Source of the DNA: Kordiimonas lipolytica
Lineage (GTDB): Bacteria; Pseudomonadota; Alphaproteobacteria; Sphingomonadales; Kordiimonadaceae
Length of the DNA: 64,000 nucleotides
Assembly: GCF_001550065.1 (NCBI RefSeq)
Contig: NZ_LRUB01000022.1
Location: forward strand, 62,001-126,000
Reading direction: 5' to 3'
Position 1 is the first letter of the stretch; the number at the start of each line of letters is the position of its first letter. Below are positions 42,356 to 49,617 of this stretch, piece after piece. The notes below the pieces were generated by a model that did no database searches, had not been told where the DNA came from, and saw nothing but the letters and a program-made list of their open reading frames with translations. The translations under genes were made by a program, and so were the position numbers.

Positions 42356-44062
42356 CTATTGATCTACTTCTGCCGCCAGGGCACCAGCCGCTTCTTCATC
42401 TGAGATCGCTACAGGTTGCTCTTTTCCTGGTACTTGCCTGGATGCATGGTTCATGCTCGTGAGATTGCCGATGTTGGTAAGATCTTCCGAGGATGTGACC
42501 GATGCCAGCTTTTGAGCTTCGGCACCAAAGCGGCGCATCTCCTGATCGAGCTCATTGCACAGGGCGTCATTCTTGTTCATAGCCAACAGCCACCTTGACT
42601 GTTCCAGGTTATACCGACCAGACACGGCAAAAGTGGAAGTCACAGCGTCACAGACCCACAGATAGTAGGACAGACGCGATTGAATGACCGTGTTTTCGCT
42701 AAGTGTTGAATCGTGAATTGATTTACCCGTCGCTACCTTTGCCTCAGTGAAGGTGCCTTCCAGGCGCAGGAAGGCTAGGCTGGAAACAAAGTTGATTTCT
42801 GCCCAGAATGCATGGGCGGCCTGGGCGAGAAATTTGGCGTACATGGCCATCGATACCGGCAGAACAAGGGCTTCATACCATGCGGGCCCATTTTCGAATG
42901 GGTTATTCAACAGGAAACTGAATAGCCAAATCCCGGCAACCAGCATTAGCGCATGACCGGCTAGGCCCGAGACGTTCTGGGCTTGTTTGAAGATGGTTGC
43001 ATGCTCCGGCGTTGTCGGTTTCGGCTGCACTTCGACCAAATACATGCCCTCGAATTTGCCGCGCTTGGTTCCTTCCTCCCAGGTCAGGTCTGGCCGCATC
43101 TTCATGTATTCGCGGTTTGGGATCTCGAGATAGCGATGCTTTGTCAGCTGGATCTCCACTGACCGCATCAGATCAGACGGATGAACACCTGCTTCAAGGT
43201 GCTCGATGCGTTCAGCCACTTCTGTCAAGGGCTTTGCTTCACGGGCGCGTAAGATGCAAATGGCCAAGGTAATGACCGATGCGACAATCGAAGCCACTGC
43301 GAAAAACATCAGCCACCCGCCCCCGGACACTGGCGGGGAAGTAAAGGCGAAATTGGATTTTTGCTGGGCGATGCTCAACACAACAGGGGCGAGAATCGTC
43401 AAAAGGATCAGGTAACCACCAATTCCTACATGCCCATCCTGCAATTGTTTGTCGCTGAGGGTGGATTTGTAGGGAAAATTTGCAAGGGCGGCGAGGAAGA
43501 TACTAGCGCTCCCTAGAAGGTAAAGCCACTCAGTCGCAGCCGCTGGCATCGCGATTACACCAATGCTACCAGACAAGAGCGCGAGACCGACCAAGGCCAA
43601 AACAAAAACAGTGATAAAGAGGTTGTGCGCAGCGCGTACCGCGATGATGCGTAAAGGCAAAGGAATGTAAAGAAGGGCAGGAAAAAGGCTATGGATACCT
43701 CGCCCGATCAAGCCGACTGGCTCAAGGAAATGTTGGTTCACACGTTCGCGCATCATTTTTGCGACATCGACGCCCTGATCGTTGCGCGGCAGATTTGCCG
43801 GGACATTACGACCGACATAAAAACGAAAGAGTTTGAACAGTCCCTTCACCAAGCTGCTGAGTCCAACGGACAGAAACAATATACCTGCCACCAAGAGTGC
43901 AATTTCCGTTGGGGTCGGCTCGCCAGCAACTTGGGCTCTGGCTGACAGCAATAGTATGACCCCAAGGCCAGTGTTTACCGCACCTCGTACCGCATAAAGC
44001 GCGCCCTCAAGCTTGAATGGATTGGAAATCGAAAGATCGGCTGACCCATAGTCAAATGACAT
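42356..44062 (-). CDS. Polytopic inner-membrane protein of the mobile element, unknown
   Basis: 568 residues with about eight hydrophobic helices: roughly 24-41, 52-72, 143-170, 175-195, 210-230, 245-270, 378-400 and 412-435. Between helices 6 and 7 is a soluble segment of about 100 residues (ERIEHLEAGVHPSDLM...YMKMRPDLTWEEG), and after helix 8 a C-terminal cytosolic domain of about 130 residues. No family recognised. It follows the iteron array and is likely expressed from the palindromic promoter at 44094-44111. It may belong to transfer or to cargo. Confidence 0.65.
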   Translation of the reverse strand: MSFDYGSADLSISNPFKLEGALYAVRGAVNTGLGVILLLSARAQVAGEPTPTEIALLVAGILFLSVGLSSLVKGLFKLFRFYVGRNVPANLPRNDQGVDVAKMMRERVNQHFLEPVGLIGRGIHSLFPALLYIPLPLRIIAVRAAHNLFITVFVLALVGLALLSGSIGVIAMPAAATEWLYLLGSASIFLAALANFPYKSTLSDKQLQDGHVGIGGYLILLTILAPVVLSIAQQKSNFAFTSPPVSGGGWLMFFAVASIVASVITLAICILRAREAKPLTEVAERIEHLEAGVHPSDLMRSVEIQLTKHRYLEIPNREYMKMRPDLTWEEGTKRGKFEGMYLVEVQPKPTTPEHATIFKQAQNVSGLAGHALMLVAGIWLFSFLLNNPFENGPAWYEALVLPVSMAMYAKFLAQAAHAFWAEINFVSSLAFLRLEGTFTEAKVATGKSIHDSTLSENTVIQSRLSYYLWVCDAVTSTFAVSGRYNLEQSRWLLAMNKNDALCNELDQEMRRFGAEAQKLASVTSSEDLTNIGNLTSMNHASRQVPGKEQPVAISDEEAAGALAAEVDQ

Positions 44063-44093
44063 ATATACCCCCTAAAGATGCACTCAGATCTAT

Positions 44094-44111
44094 CTATAAT
44101 TTAAATTATAG
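44094..44111. promoter_or_regulatory. AT-rich 18-bp palindrome, promoter/operator candidate
   Basis: CTATAATTT-AAATTATAG is a perfect palindrome and contains TATAAT on both strands. It lies 31 bases upstream of the start of the eight-helix membrane gene (44062) and near the iteron array, so it may combine a -10 box with an operator. Confidence 0.45.
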
Positions 44112-44192
44112 GGGCTAGGTCAATTAGAAAGATTTGCCGGGTAGCCTCGTTCTTCAAATGTCTTCAGCGGCGATGTGGCATCAAATGTTGGG

Positions 44193-44338
44193 TGTAAAAG
44201 GACTGAGACTGACCGTAACAGCCGATTTTCTGACTGTAACAACCAGGTGAGTGGTGTGTAACAGCATTTTTGATGGCCGTAACAGTTTGGTTTGGCAGTG
44301 TAACATCCCGTGCCCTGGTGAAAGGCGTGGGTGTAACA
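44193..44338 (-). repeat. Iteron array: TGTTAC repeats at 21-22-bp spacing
   Basis: On the minus strand TGTTAC(A/G) occurs at 44338-44333, 44305-44300, 44284-44279, 44263-44258, 44241-44236 and 44220-44215, with a degenerate TTTTAC at 44198-44193. Spacings are 33, 21, 21, 22, 21 and 22 bases, i.e. two helical turns for all but the first, so the sites face the same side of DNA. Bases between repeats are not conserved. This is the layout of iterons bound by a Rep-type or partition protein. It lies directly after the relaxase stop. Confidence 0.85.
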
Positions 44339-44345
44339 TTGGTTT

Positions 44346-45815
44346 TCACCGCCCTTTTCCGCGCGAGGGTGATGGCCCGGATTTGTCAGCAAGGTTCGGG
44401 AGCTTTGTTTGAAGCGCCTTGAGGCCAGTTTTCAAGCCCTGGCGCTCTAGCTGATCGCCGACGCTGTTTCCCAAACCCTCCAAGCGGCTCTTGGTTGCCA
44501 GGTATGTTGCTTCGAGCTGATGAGATGTAAGGCCTGCAGCCATTTTGTTTGCTTGCTCCAGGTTTTTTGCCTTCAGCGGCTCGGCTCTAAACTCTTCATG
44601 GGCGGATTGTTCTTTCGTGGCCTTTTTTAGGCCAAGCGATTCTCGGACAAATTGCCACAATTCCGGGCTGCCACCATTTTCTAAGTCCCGCTGGAAATCT
44701 GCTGGATTTCGTCCAGATGCTTTTAATAGGTCTGTCGCAAGAGTTCTGGCTTCTTTAGTCATCGCTTTTCGGCCTGGAGGTATGGCTTTTCTCTTTTGAG
44801 TATCCAGCGCCCTCTCAGCGGCTTCTAGGCGTGCCTCAGCAGCAAGCAGCCGTTCTGCTAGTTGGAGCGCCGTCTTTCGTTCGCTACGGCTCTGTGAGCG
44901 TGCTTTGACCATCTCCTTTTGGAACTGTGGCGCACGGTCAGCTTGTTTTTGAAGCTCAGACTTTCTTGCCTCGCGTCGTCTTTCGCGTTCGTGGCGAACC
45001 TTTGCCGCTTGGTCTCGGGCTTCCGATTGCTGTTTGTGATAGTCTGCTGCGGCCTTCTCATCTCGCTCACGTATACCCTTGGCCCAGTCGGCTTCCCGAA
45101 CGCGCTTTTTGGCTTCTCGTTCAATGCCAGTTTCTTTAAGCGTGCCTCCATGCCAATTTCCCTCATGGCCATGTGCTTCTAGGACCTGGTTGATGATTCC
45201 TGCTGCTACTTGTCTGCGGAATAGTTTTATCTCATCTCGGTTTGCAAACATGCGCCCTTTCTGGGCGTTTCCGCGTACACCTTCTTTGGCGATGACCCAG
45301 CCGCCAGACTCCGCCCCAAAGAATTGGGGTGGATCATCGATGCTTCGTGTGGGCCTGCTGGTGGTAAGGAGGTGCATATGCGGCTGCTCTTTCCCGTTTC
45401 CGTGAATGACAGCGATTGCCGGATGATTGTGTGCCTCGAAATACTCGCAGAATTTTTGAGCGATTTCATTGCGGCCGTCCGCGGTTAGGTCGTTTGGCAT
45501 TTCAACGGTGATAGGGATGGCGACGCGGCCATTTTTCCGGTTGGTGGTCTCATGGACCGCGTCCAATATGCTTTTCATCTGTTCTGGGTCGCGTCCCGCC
45601 AAACTTTCAAAATCGGCGCGTTTGTTTGAATAGTCGCCTTGGCGGGCAATATAATCGACACTGGCACCTTTGCCGACGGGCTGAGCCTTTGTGGCAGAAC
45701 CGACTTTCAAGTGAAAGGTTCGTCCCTTAGGCCCAATGCGACCAGATTTAAGGTGCAGCTTTTGGGGCTCTTGGCTATAGCCGCGTCGGCGGCGAAATTC
45801 TTGGTCATCAAACAT
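44346..45815 (-). CDS. MobA/MobL-family relaxase
   Basis: 489 residues. The relaxase core contains the metal-binding histidines H138, H146 and H148 (AIHGN...PHMHLL with H138 in VIHGN), followed by TTSRP, and an N-terminal candidate nicking Tyr (Y55 or Y62 in DYIARQGDY). 'IPITVEMPNDLTADGR' is the MobA/MobL signature for the MobQ class. The rest (about 240-350) is a long charged coiled coil, then a C-terminal domain. No primase or helicase domain. A candidate oriT lies just upstream. Confidence 0.85.
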   Translation of the reverse strand: MFDDQEFRRRRGYSQEPQKLHLKSGRIGPKGRTFHLKVGSATKAQPVGKGASVDYIARQGDYSNKRADFESLAGRDPEQMKSILDAVHETTNRKNGRVAIPITVEMPNDLTADGRNEIAQKFCEYFEAHNHPAIAVIHGNGKEQPHMHLLTTSRPTRSIDDPPQFFGAESGGWVIAKEGVRGNAQKGRMFANRDEIKLFRRQVAAGIINQVLEAHGHEGNWHGGTLKETGIEREAKKRVREADWAKGIRERDEKAAADYHKQQSEARDQAAKVRHERERRREARKSELQKQADRAPQFQKEMVKARSQSRSERKTALQLAERLLAAEARLEAAERALDTQKRKAIPPGRKAMTKEARTLATDLLKASGRNPADFQRDLENGGSPELWQFVRESLGLKKATKEQSAHEEFRAEPLKAKNLEQANKMAAGLTSHQLEATYLATKSRLEGLGNSVGDQLERQGLKTGLKALQTKLPNLADKSGPSPSRGKGR

Positions 45816-45839
45816 GACTTTTCCTCGTGGTGAGGCTCA

Positions 45840-45906
45840 CCCACTTGGGTCCACAATCGCGCCGCAAAATTGGGGTTGCCTTGCTCGTGTGGACTAAGTG
45901 AGTGGG
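45840..45906. other. Candidate oriT upstream of the relaxase
   Basis: Interrupted inverted repeat: CCCACT (45840-45845) with AGTGGG (45901-45906) and GTCCAC (45849-45854) with GTGGAC (45889-45894). The second arm is followed at once by TAAGTG (45895-45900), the same hexamer that follows the oriT inverted repeat at the nick site of MobQ plasmids such as RSF1010 (TAAGTGCG). It lies 25 bases upstream of the relaxase start. Similarity beyond the hexamer is not evident. Confidence 0.4.
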
Positions 45907-45942
45907 ACCATATGAGGGCGGACACAGATCCGTAGTGAGGGT

Positions 45943-47247
45943 TTATTGCTCTTTGGCGAGGTCGATTGGCGATTTCCTGCCATGGTCTTGAGGTGCTCCT
46001 CCGTTAGACAGCATACCTTCCATGAACGATCTAGCGGCCATGCCTGATTCTGCTCCCTTTGCGGCATCAAAACCGTTCCGAACCATAGATAGCAATGCTT
46101 TGGGATTGGCCGATGTTAAGGCACCAATGCTAAGAGCTTTAGTGGCAGCTGCCGTAGCAAATGCTGCACCGCCAGAGTCTTGTGCACCGCTGAAGTTAGC
46201 TGCGAACTTGCTAGCTTGATAATGGAGCAGTAGTGAAACACCGCCCATAACGAGTAGAATAAAGTAGGCGCTATTCCCTGGTTCTAGGGGTGATGCGTCA
46301 TCAAACGCAGCCTTAAGTTCGTCAAGCTCTTCGGTGGCTTGTCTGCATTTTTCTGCATTGAAATCTGAGTTTGGCTCATTGCTTATACTGTGTGTACTGG
46401 ATTGCCAGATGGTCTTTGGGCAGTGCTTCAAATATAGAGCATATTGTTGGTTGATTCTTGGCTGGAAGTATTCGGTTAGGCCTTGAACTGTTGATATTTT
46501 TCTTCCTACTGTATCTATTGCGGTGACGGAAAACGCCATCGCGAGACAGATGAAGAAAGTTGTGAAGCCACCAAGTTTAGCCAGAGACCAGCTTGCTTGC
46601 CATGTGCTGCGAAAACGTGGAAAGGGTATTCCCAGAATTGCGATGGGCAGCGAAGCGCCAGCTGCAAGGAAGCTAAAGCTTGCTGTCAACAACAAGAAGG
46701 TGAAGTAGATAAGTAATAGTCCATATGGGATGAGAAGCAGTACGCCTGCGATTGCCCCTGATACGTTTCCTCCGACCAGAGTCCATGAAAGGTTCATTAG
46801 GTAAAAAACTGACCTTTCGACCGCAAAGCCCAGTTGGGCGTATCTGTTGGTTACCTCCATCCCCAAAATTTCAACCGTAACCAGTTCCTTCGGAGCGTCA
46901 ATGGGGACATCCGCAACGTCAAGAAGTTCCAGTCCTGCGCTGAGGGCCAGCTGTTCGACAGGGTCAACCAGCCAAGAGAAAACGATTGGTCTTTCGTCTG
47001 GGCGAACAGAAAGAAGGACTATAACCAGGGAAGACCAGGCTAGAACGGGAACTAGCCTCCGGACGCGGTCTGCGAGGGTATTTTCAAGCATTCCAAAAAG
47101 GATCTGAGCATAACAGTAGATCATTAGTACAATTCCAAACAGTGCCAGACTTAGGGGGGCTAGTTTGATAAAGATCTTGGCGGATAAAGTGGCGCTGATC
47201 GTATGAAGTTCGTTAAGCAGCTCGCAGGAGAGGCACTCAGCAGACAT
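45943..47247 (-). CDS. VirB6/TrbL-like type IV secretion membrane protein
   Basis: 434 residues. N-terminus with a CxxC pair (ECLSCELL), then about seven membrane helices and a long periplasmic or central loop (roughly 255-325); the C-terminus is soluble and Ala-rich. The early segment KIFIKLAPLSLALFGIVLMIYCYAQILFG and the helix spacing resemble TrbL/VirB6 pore subunits. It is the only secretion-apparatus-like gene in the element. It overlaps the upstream gene by 11 bases. Confidence 0.68.
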   Translation of the reverse strand: MSAECLSCELLNELHTISATLSAKIFIKLAPLSLALFGIVLMIYCYAQILFGMLENTLADRVRRLVPVLAWSSLVIVLLSVRPDERPIVFSWLVDPVEQLALSAGLELLDVADVPIDAPKELVTVEILGMEVTNRYAQLGFAVERSVFYLMNLSWTLVGGNVSGAIAGVLLLIPYGLLLIYFTFLLLTASFSFLAAGASLPIAILGIPFPRFRSTWQASWSLAKLGGFTTFFICLAMAFSVTAIDTVGRKISTVQGLTEYFQPRINQQYALYLKHCPKTIWQSSTHSISNEPNSDFNAEKCRQATEELDELKAAFDDASPLEPGNSAYFILLVMGGVSLLLHYQASKFAANFSGAQDSGGAAFATAAATKALSIGALTSANPKALLSMVRNGFDAAKGAESGMAARSFMEGMLSNGGAPQDHGRKSPIDLAKEQ

Positions 47248-47734
47248 GGTAGGCCTCCTGTTCGTCGAAGCATTTCAGCAACACTAGCGTTGCCTTCAAA
47301 TCCGGAAGCCATTCGGATAGTTCCTGTTCTGCAGGCGAGCCAGGGGCAGTCGTGGCAGGAAGGGAGGGTGCGATGTTTGCCAGCCTCGCGAATATCGGAT
47401 TCCAGAAGAGGAATCTGGCCGGACTTCTCATGCAAGCAGCTGGGGGAATGTTGCCAGCAAGCATGCCATGTTCTTTCATTGCGTTGATCAAGGTTTGGTC
47501 TGAATTTCCTTCAGCTAGTTTCTCGAGCAATGCAGTGCGCTCAAACTTTTGCGCCAAGAGAATACTGAAATTGAAGTTATCCACCTCCAGTTGGGGTGAG
47601 GGCAGGTGAAGGGAAAGTGCGTATAGCGGCTGACCGCTAAACCATGGCGTCCATGTAAGGTCTTGCAGGTTGTCAAAATCAGTTTCCGACTTTTCCACAC
47701 GCGATAGTGTGGGTATGTTGGCGGTTGCCAGCAT
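47237..47734 (-). CDS. Hypothetical soluble protein coupled to the VirB6-like gene
   Basis: 165 residues without signal peptide or recognised domain. Pieces such as LTWTPWFSGQPLYALSLHLPSPQ and 'ARFLFWNPIFARLANIAPSLP' are moderately hydrophobic. Its 3' end overlaps the start of the VirB6-like gene by 11 bases, so the two are probably translated together. It may assist transfer. Confidence 0.6.
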   Translation of the reverse strand: MLATANIPTLSRVEKSETDFDNLQDLTWTPWFSGQPLYALSLHLPSPQLEVDNFNFSILLAQKFERTALLEKLAEGNSDQTLINAMKEHGMLAGNIPPAACMRSPARFLFWNPIFARLANIAPSLPATTAPGSPAEQELSEWLPDLKATLVLLKCFDEQEAYHVC

Positions 47735-47812
47735 AATAATTCTCCATTTTTCAGGTGGGTTTTGTGATGATTGGCCGGCAGGTCAGGGTGGCCGCCCTGA
47801 TCTGCCAACTTG

Positions 47813-48010
47813 CTAGTCTTGGTTTTCTTTTCTGTCCTCCAGGTAGATGCTTAGGAACCAATCGCGGGTCAGGATGGCGATGAGTCCGCCAAGTGCCCAG
47901 CCAGCCCAGAAGGCACCGTCTTTGGCGAACAGGGTGTCAAAAGCGATCGCTGAAAAGCCAGCGATGGTCAGCGCAGCAAGCGCTGTAGTTAGTTCAAGCC
48001 TTGCGGACAT
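47813..48010 (-). CDS. Small 2-TM protein of the element
   Basis: 65 residues starting MSARLELTTALAALTIAGFS, with two hydrophobic helices (about 5-25 and 30-50) and a charged tail (EDRKENQD). GGAGAC lies 8-13 bases before ATG 48010, which overlaps the end of the replication-like gene by 17 bases. An in-frame extension upstream to 48115 is out of phase with the pattern of its neighbours and is not preferred. Function unknown. Confidence 0.6.
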   Translation of the reverse strand: MSARLELTTALAALTIAGFSAIAFDTLFAKDGAFWAGWALGGLIAILTRDWFLSIYLEDRKENQD

Positions 48011-48683
48011 TTTTCTTGTCTCCAATTGATGCAAGCCAGCCCCAAGATGGGCCATATTCTGCCAAGATTTGAGATGGGATATGTTTGTTGCAGGATCGCC
48101 AAGGCGAGGGACCAAGCAGAGCTGGGTTCCAGTGATTTTCGTGACGTTCGCGCATCGCTCGGTTTGACGGATCTCCGAGCAAACGACGCCAGTCGTCTGG
48201 GTTTTCTGGGTTGAAACGCCATTCCTCGCGCACGTGTTTTTTATTTTTATTTCTTAATTCTATTATCTTCGCGTCACTCGTGCGCCCTTTGCTCGTCGAG
48301 CGTGCGTCAGTGCCCATGATTGGTCTAGGGTTTATGTAATTGCCAAGGTCTTGAATTTCATCGTAGTTACATACTGTTATGGTGTTCACGCCGCGATCAT
48401 TTGAAACGCTTATCAGTGCGTCACGCGTATTGCTCATTCGTTTTAGCAACCGTCTCACGGACGCTTCGCTATGCATGAATTCTGCTGCTAAACGGCGATT
48501 GGAGATAGCGACTTGGCCTCTTTCCAATTGAATAACTCGCCCCATCATGTTGATCTCACATTCTTCGAATGCAGCCCTGCGTAACAGGAAAAGATATATG
48601 GCGACTTCAAGTTCATTCTTGAAAGCTGGGTGTGATGCCGCGCTACGAGGGGCTATGAAGTAGCCTTTTCGATAACTGACCAT
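47994..48683 (-). CDS. Winged-helix replication-initiation-like protein
   Basis: 229 residues from ATG 48683, one base after the stop of the HTH gene. The N-terminal domain carries a winged-helix pattern seen in phage/plasmid replication organisers: GQVAISNRRLAAEFMHSEASVRRLLKRM, then ISVSNDRGVNTITVCNYDEIQD. The C-terminal part is polar with many Asn, Arg and Trp. It is a good candidate for the protein binding the iterons at 44.2-44.3 kb, by inference only. Confidence 0.6.
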   Translation of the reverse strand: MVSYRKGYFIAPRSAASHPAFKNELEVAIYLFLLRRAAFEECEINMMGRVIQLERGQVAISNRRLAAEFMHSEASVRRLLKRMSNTRDALISVSNDRGVNTITVCNYDEIQDLGNYINPRPIMGTDARSTSKGRTSDAKIIELRNKNKKHVREEWRFNPENPDDWRRLLGDPSNRAMRERHENHWNPALLGPSPWRSCNKHIPSQILAEYGPSWGWLASIGDKKNVRKA

Positions 48684-48684
48684 G

Positions 48685-48951
48685 TCATACGCTTGATGCT
48701 TGGCGCGGCCTACCTCTGCGCCCGCTGTTTGATGGGGTAGCTTTCTTGTCCGCGATATCAATTCCCCGATGAAGCCATGCTTTGAGGCTGGGGAGATGAT
48801 ACCAGGCTCTGTTGGCCACAAGCTTGTAGCAGTCAATATCCTCTCTATGATTTTTCAGAAAGTTGGGTGTGAACATTGGCAGGTATTTGCAGACCTCTTC
48901 GCGTGTCACCCAGTCTGGCCTCTCGTGGTTAGTTTCTGTTGTGGGTTTCAT
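48685..48951 (-). CDS. Small HTH protein, AlpA/excisionase-like
   Basis: 88 residues. DWVTREEVCKYLPMFTPNFL followed by YHLPSLKAWL is the MerR-like helix-turn-helix of AlpA-type regulators and excisionases, with a basic C-terminal tail (SGRRGRPRQASSV). Its position at the far end of the element from the integrase fits a recombination directionality factor or regulator. First gene of the leftward operon; a 17-bp inverted repeat lies about 100-145 bases upstream. Confidence 0.7.
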   Translation of the reverse strand: MKPTTETNHERPDWVTREEVCKYLPMFTPNFLKNHREDIDCYKLVANRAWYHLPSLKAWLHRGIDIADKKATPSNSGRRGRPRQASSV

Positions 48952-49473
48952 TAGGTGCTTCCTTTCTACTAATGGGCCGTATCTAGTCGCCTTTAGCGTA
49001 GAGAGGTCTTTTCTGTGGAATCAAGGAAAATATTCAGCTTAAACAATGGCTTAATCCAAAATGGATTGCTTGTGCAAAGTGCAATCCATTTTGGATTTCT
49101 AACCATGACGACAATATTCAGCAAAATGGCTAAAGTCTGCCATTCTAGGGAGGTTGCAGTAATCTAATTTGGCGTCAGGTGCTGAGGTGCGATCCAAATC
49201 GGCGTTTTTTGGCGTTCAAAAAAAATCTACCACAGAACAGGTGACGCGAACTTAACCGATTCTGATACTCATGTATGGCACTATTCATACGAATCAGCGC
49301 TAGACGGACAGAGAATGTTTAATCTGCAGGAAATGCCCTGCGTCACACTGGTGTCACAATAAGAAGTGGAAAATAGTGGAAGAGCATGACGTCAGATTGC
49401 CAGAAACTACCCTTAAGTGGCTTTAATATATATGTTTATACAAAAAACATGGCGGCATCATTTTAACCAACCT
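48952..49473. other. Non-coding right end of the element
   Basis: About 520 AT-rich bases without a credible gene. Contains the inverted repeat at 49053-49097 and a 'TCACACTGGTGTCACA' palindromic stretch near 49344, similar to 'TCACACTGGCGTCACACT' at 37951-37968 near the integrase start. Such paired sequences at both ends may be integrase or excisionase arm sites. Confidence 0.5.
49053..49097. promoter_or_regulatory. 17-bp inverted repeat, operator candidate for the excisionase-like operon
   Basis: AATCCAAAATGGATTGC (49053-49069) and its exact reverse complement GCAATCCATTTTGGATT (49081-49097), 11 bases apart. Each arm itself contains the near-palindrome TCCAAAATGGA. It is about 100 bases upstream of the HTH gene start (48951). 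Confidence 0.55.
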
Positions 49474-49523
49474 GCTGACTTCTAATCAGCAGGTTGGGGG
49501 TTCGAGTCCTCCCGGGATCGCCA
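49474..49523 (+). repeat. Attachment site copy at the distal end (attR)
   Basis: Exact 50-base copy of 37862-37911. Here the left arm comes from the element and makes a perfect inverted repeat: CCAACCTGCTGA (49467-49478), 7-base CTTCTAA, TCAGCAGGTTGG (49486-49497). Confidence 0.95.
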
Positions 49524-49587
49524 TATTGCCTGACGCCTTTATTCTCCTGCGTCATGGAATCCTTGGTTGATGTATCTGTAATCCGTT

Positions 49588-49617
49588 ATCTTCTGTCATC
49601 TTCTGTCATCTTCTGTT
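49588..49617. repeat. 10-bp tandem repeat, three units
   Basis: ATCTTCTGTC at 49588-49597 and 49598-49607, then ATCTTCTGTT at 49608-49617. It spans the stop codon of the cytochrome gene, coding for its last residues (EDDRR). Because the unit is 10 bp, gain or loss of a unit would change the reading frame of the C-terminus. Confidence 0.8.

Larger units (their letters stand above)
37862..49523. mobile_element. Integrative mobilizable element in tRNA-Arg(TCT)
   Basis: An 11.66-kb insertion bounded by exact 50-bp copies of the tRNA-Arg 3' end. The integrase gene is next to the intact tRNA and the excisionase-like and replication-like genes are at the other end. A MobA/MobL relaxase, a candidate oriT and one VirB6/TrbL-like protein are present, but no VirB4, VirD4 or pilus genes, so mobilization would need a helper. 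Cargo: sce7726-like, Beta-family, ImmA/IrrE and 2-TM proteins, and an unknown polytopic membrane protein. The interior is visibly more AT-rich than its flanks, fitting recent acquisition. Confidence 0.93.

Noticed and set aside
42117..42403. Reading frames across the 60-bp palindrome
   Set aside because: They include runs of eight identical bases and have no ribosome site or recognisable product.
44193..44338. CRISPR array
   Set aside because: Repeats are only 6-7 bases long with 14-16-base gaps and no cas genes; the layout is that of iterons.
44120..44392. A Cys-rich reading frame on the minus strand across the iteron array
   Set aside because: Its Cys-Tyr pattern arises because the TGTTAC repeats are spaced by multiples of three bases in places; no ribosome site and it overlaps the relaxase 3' end.
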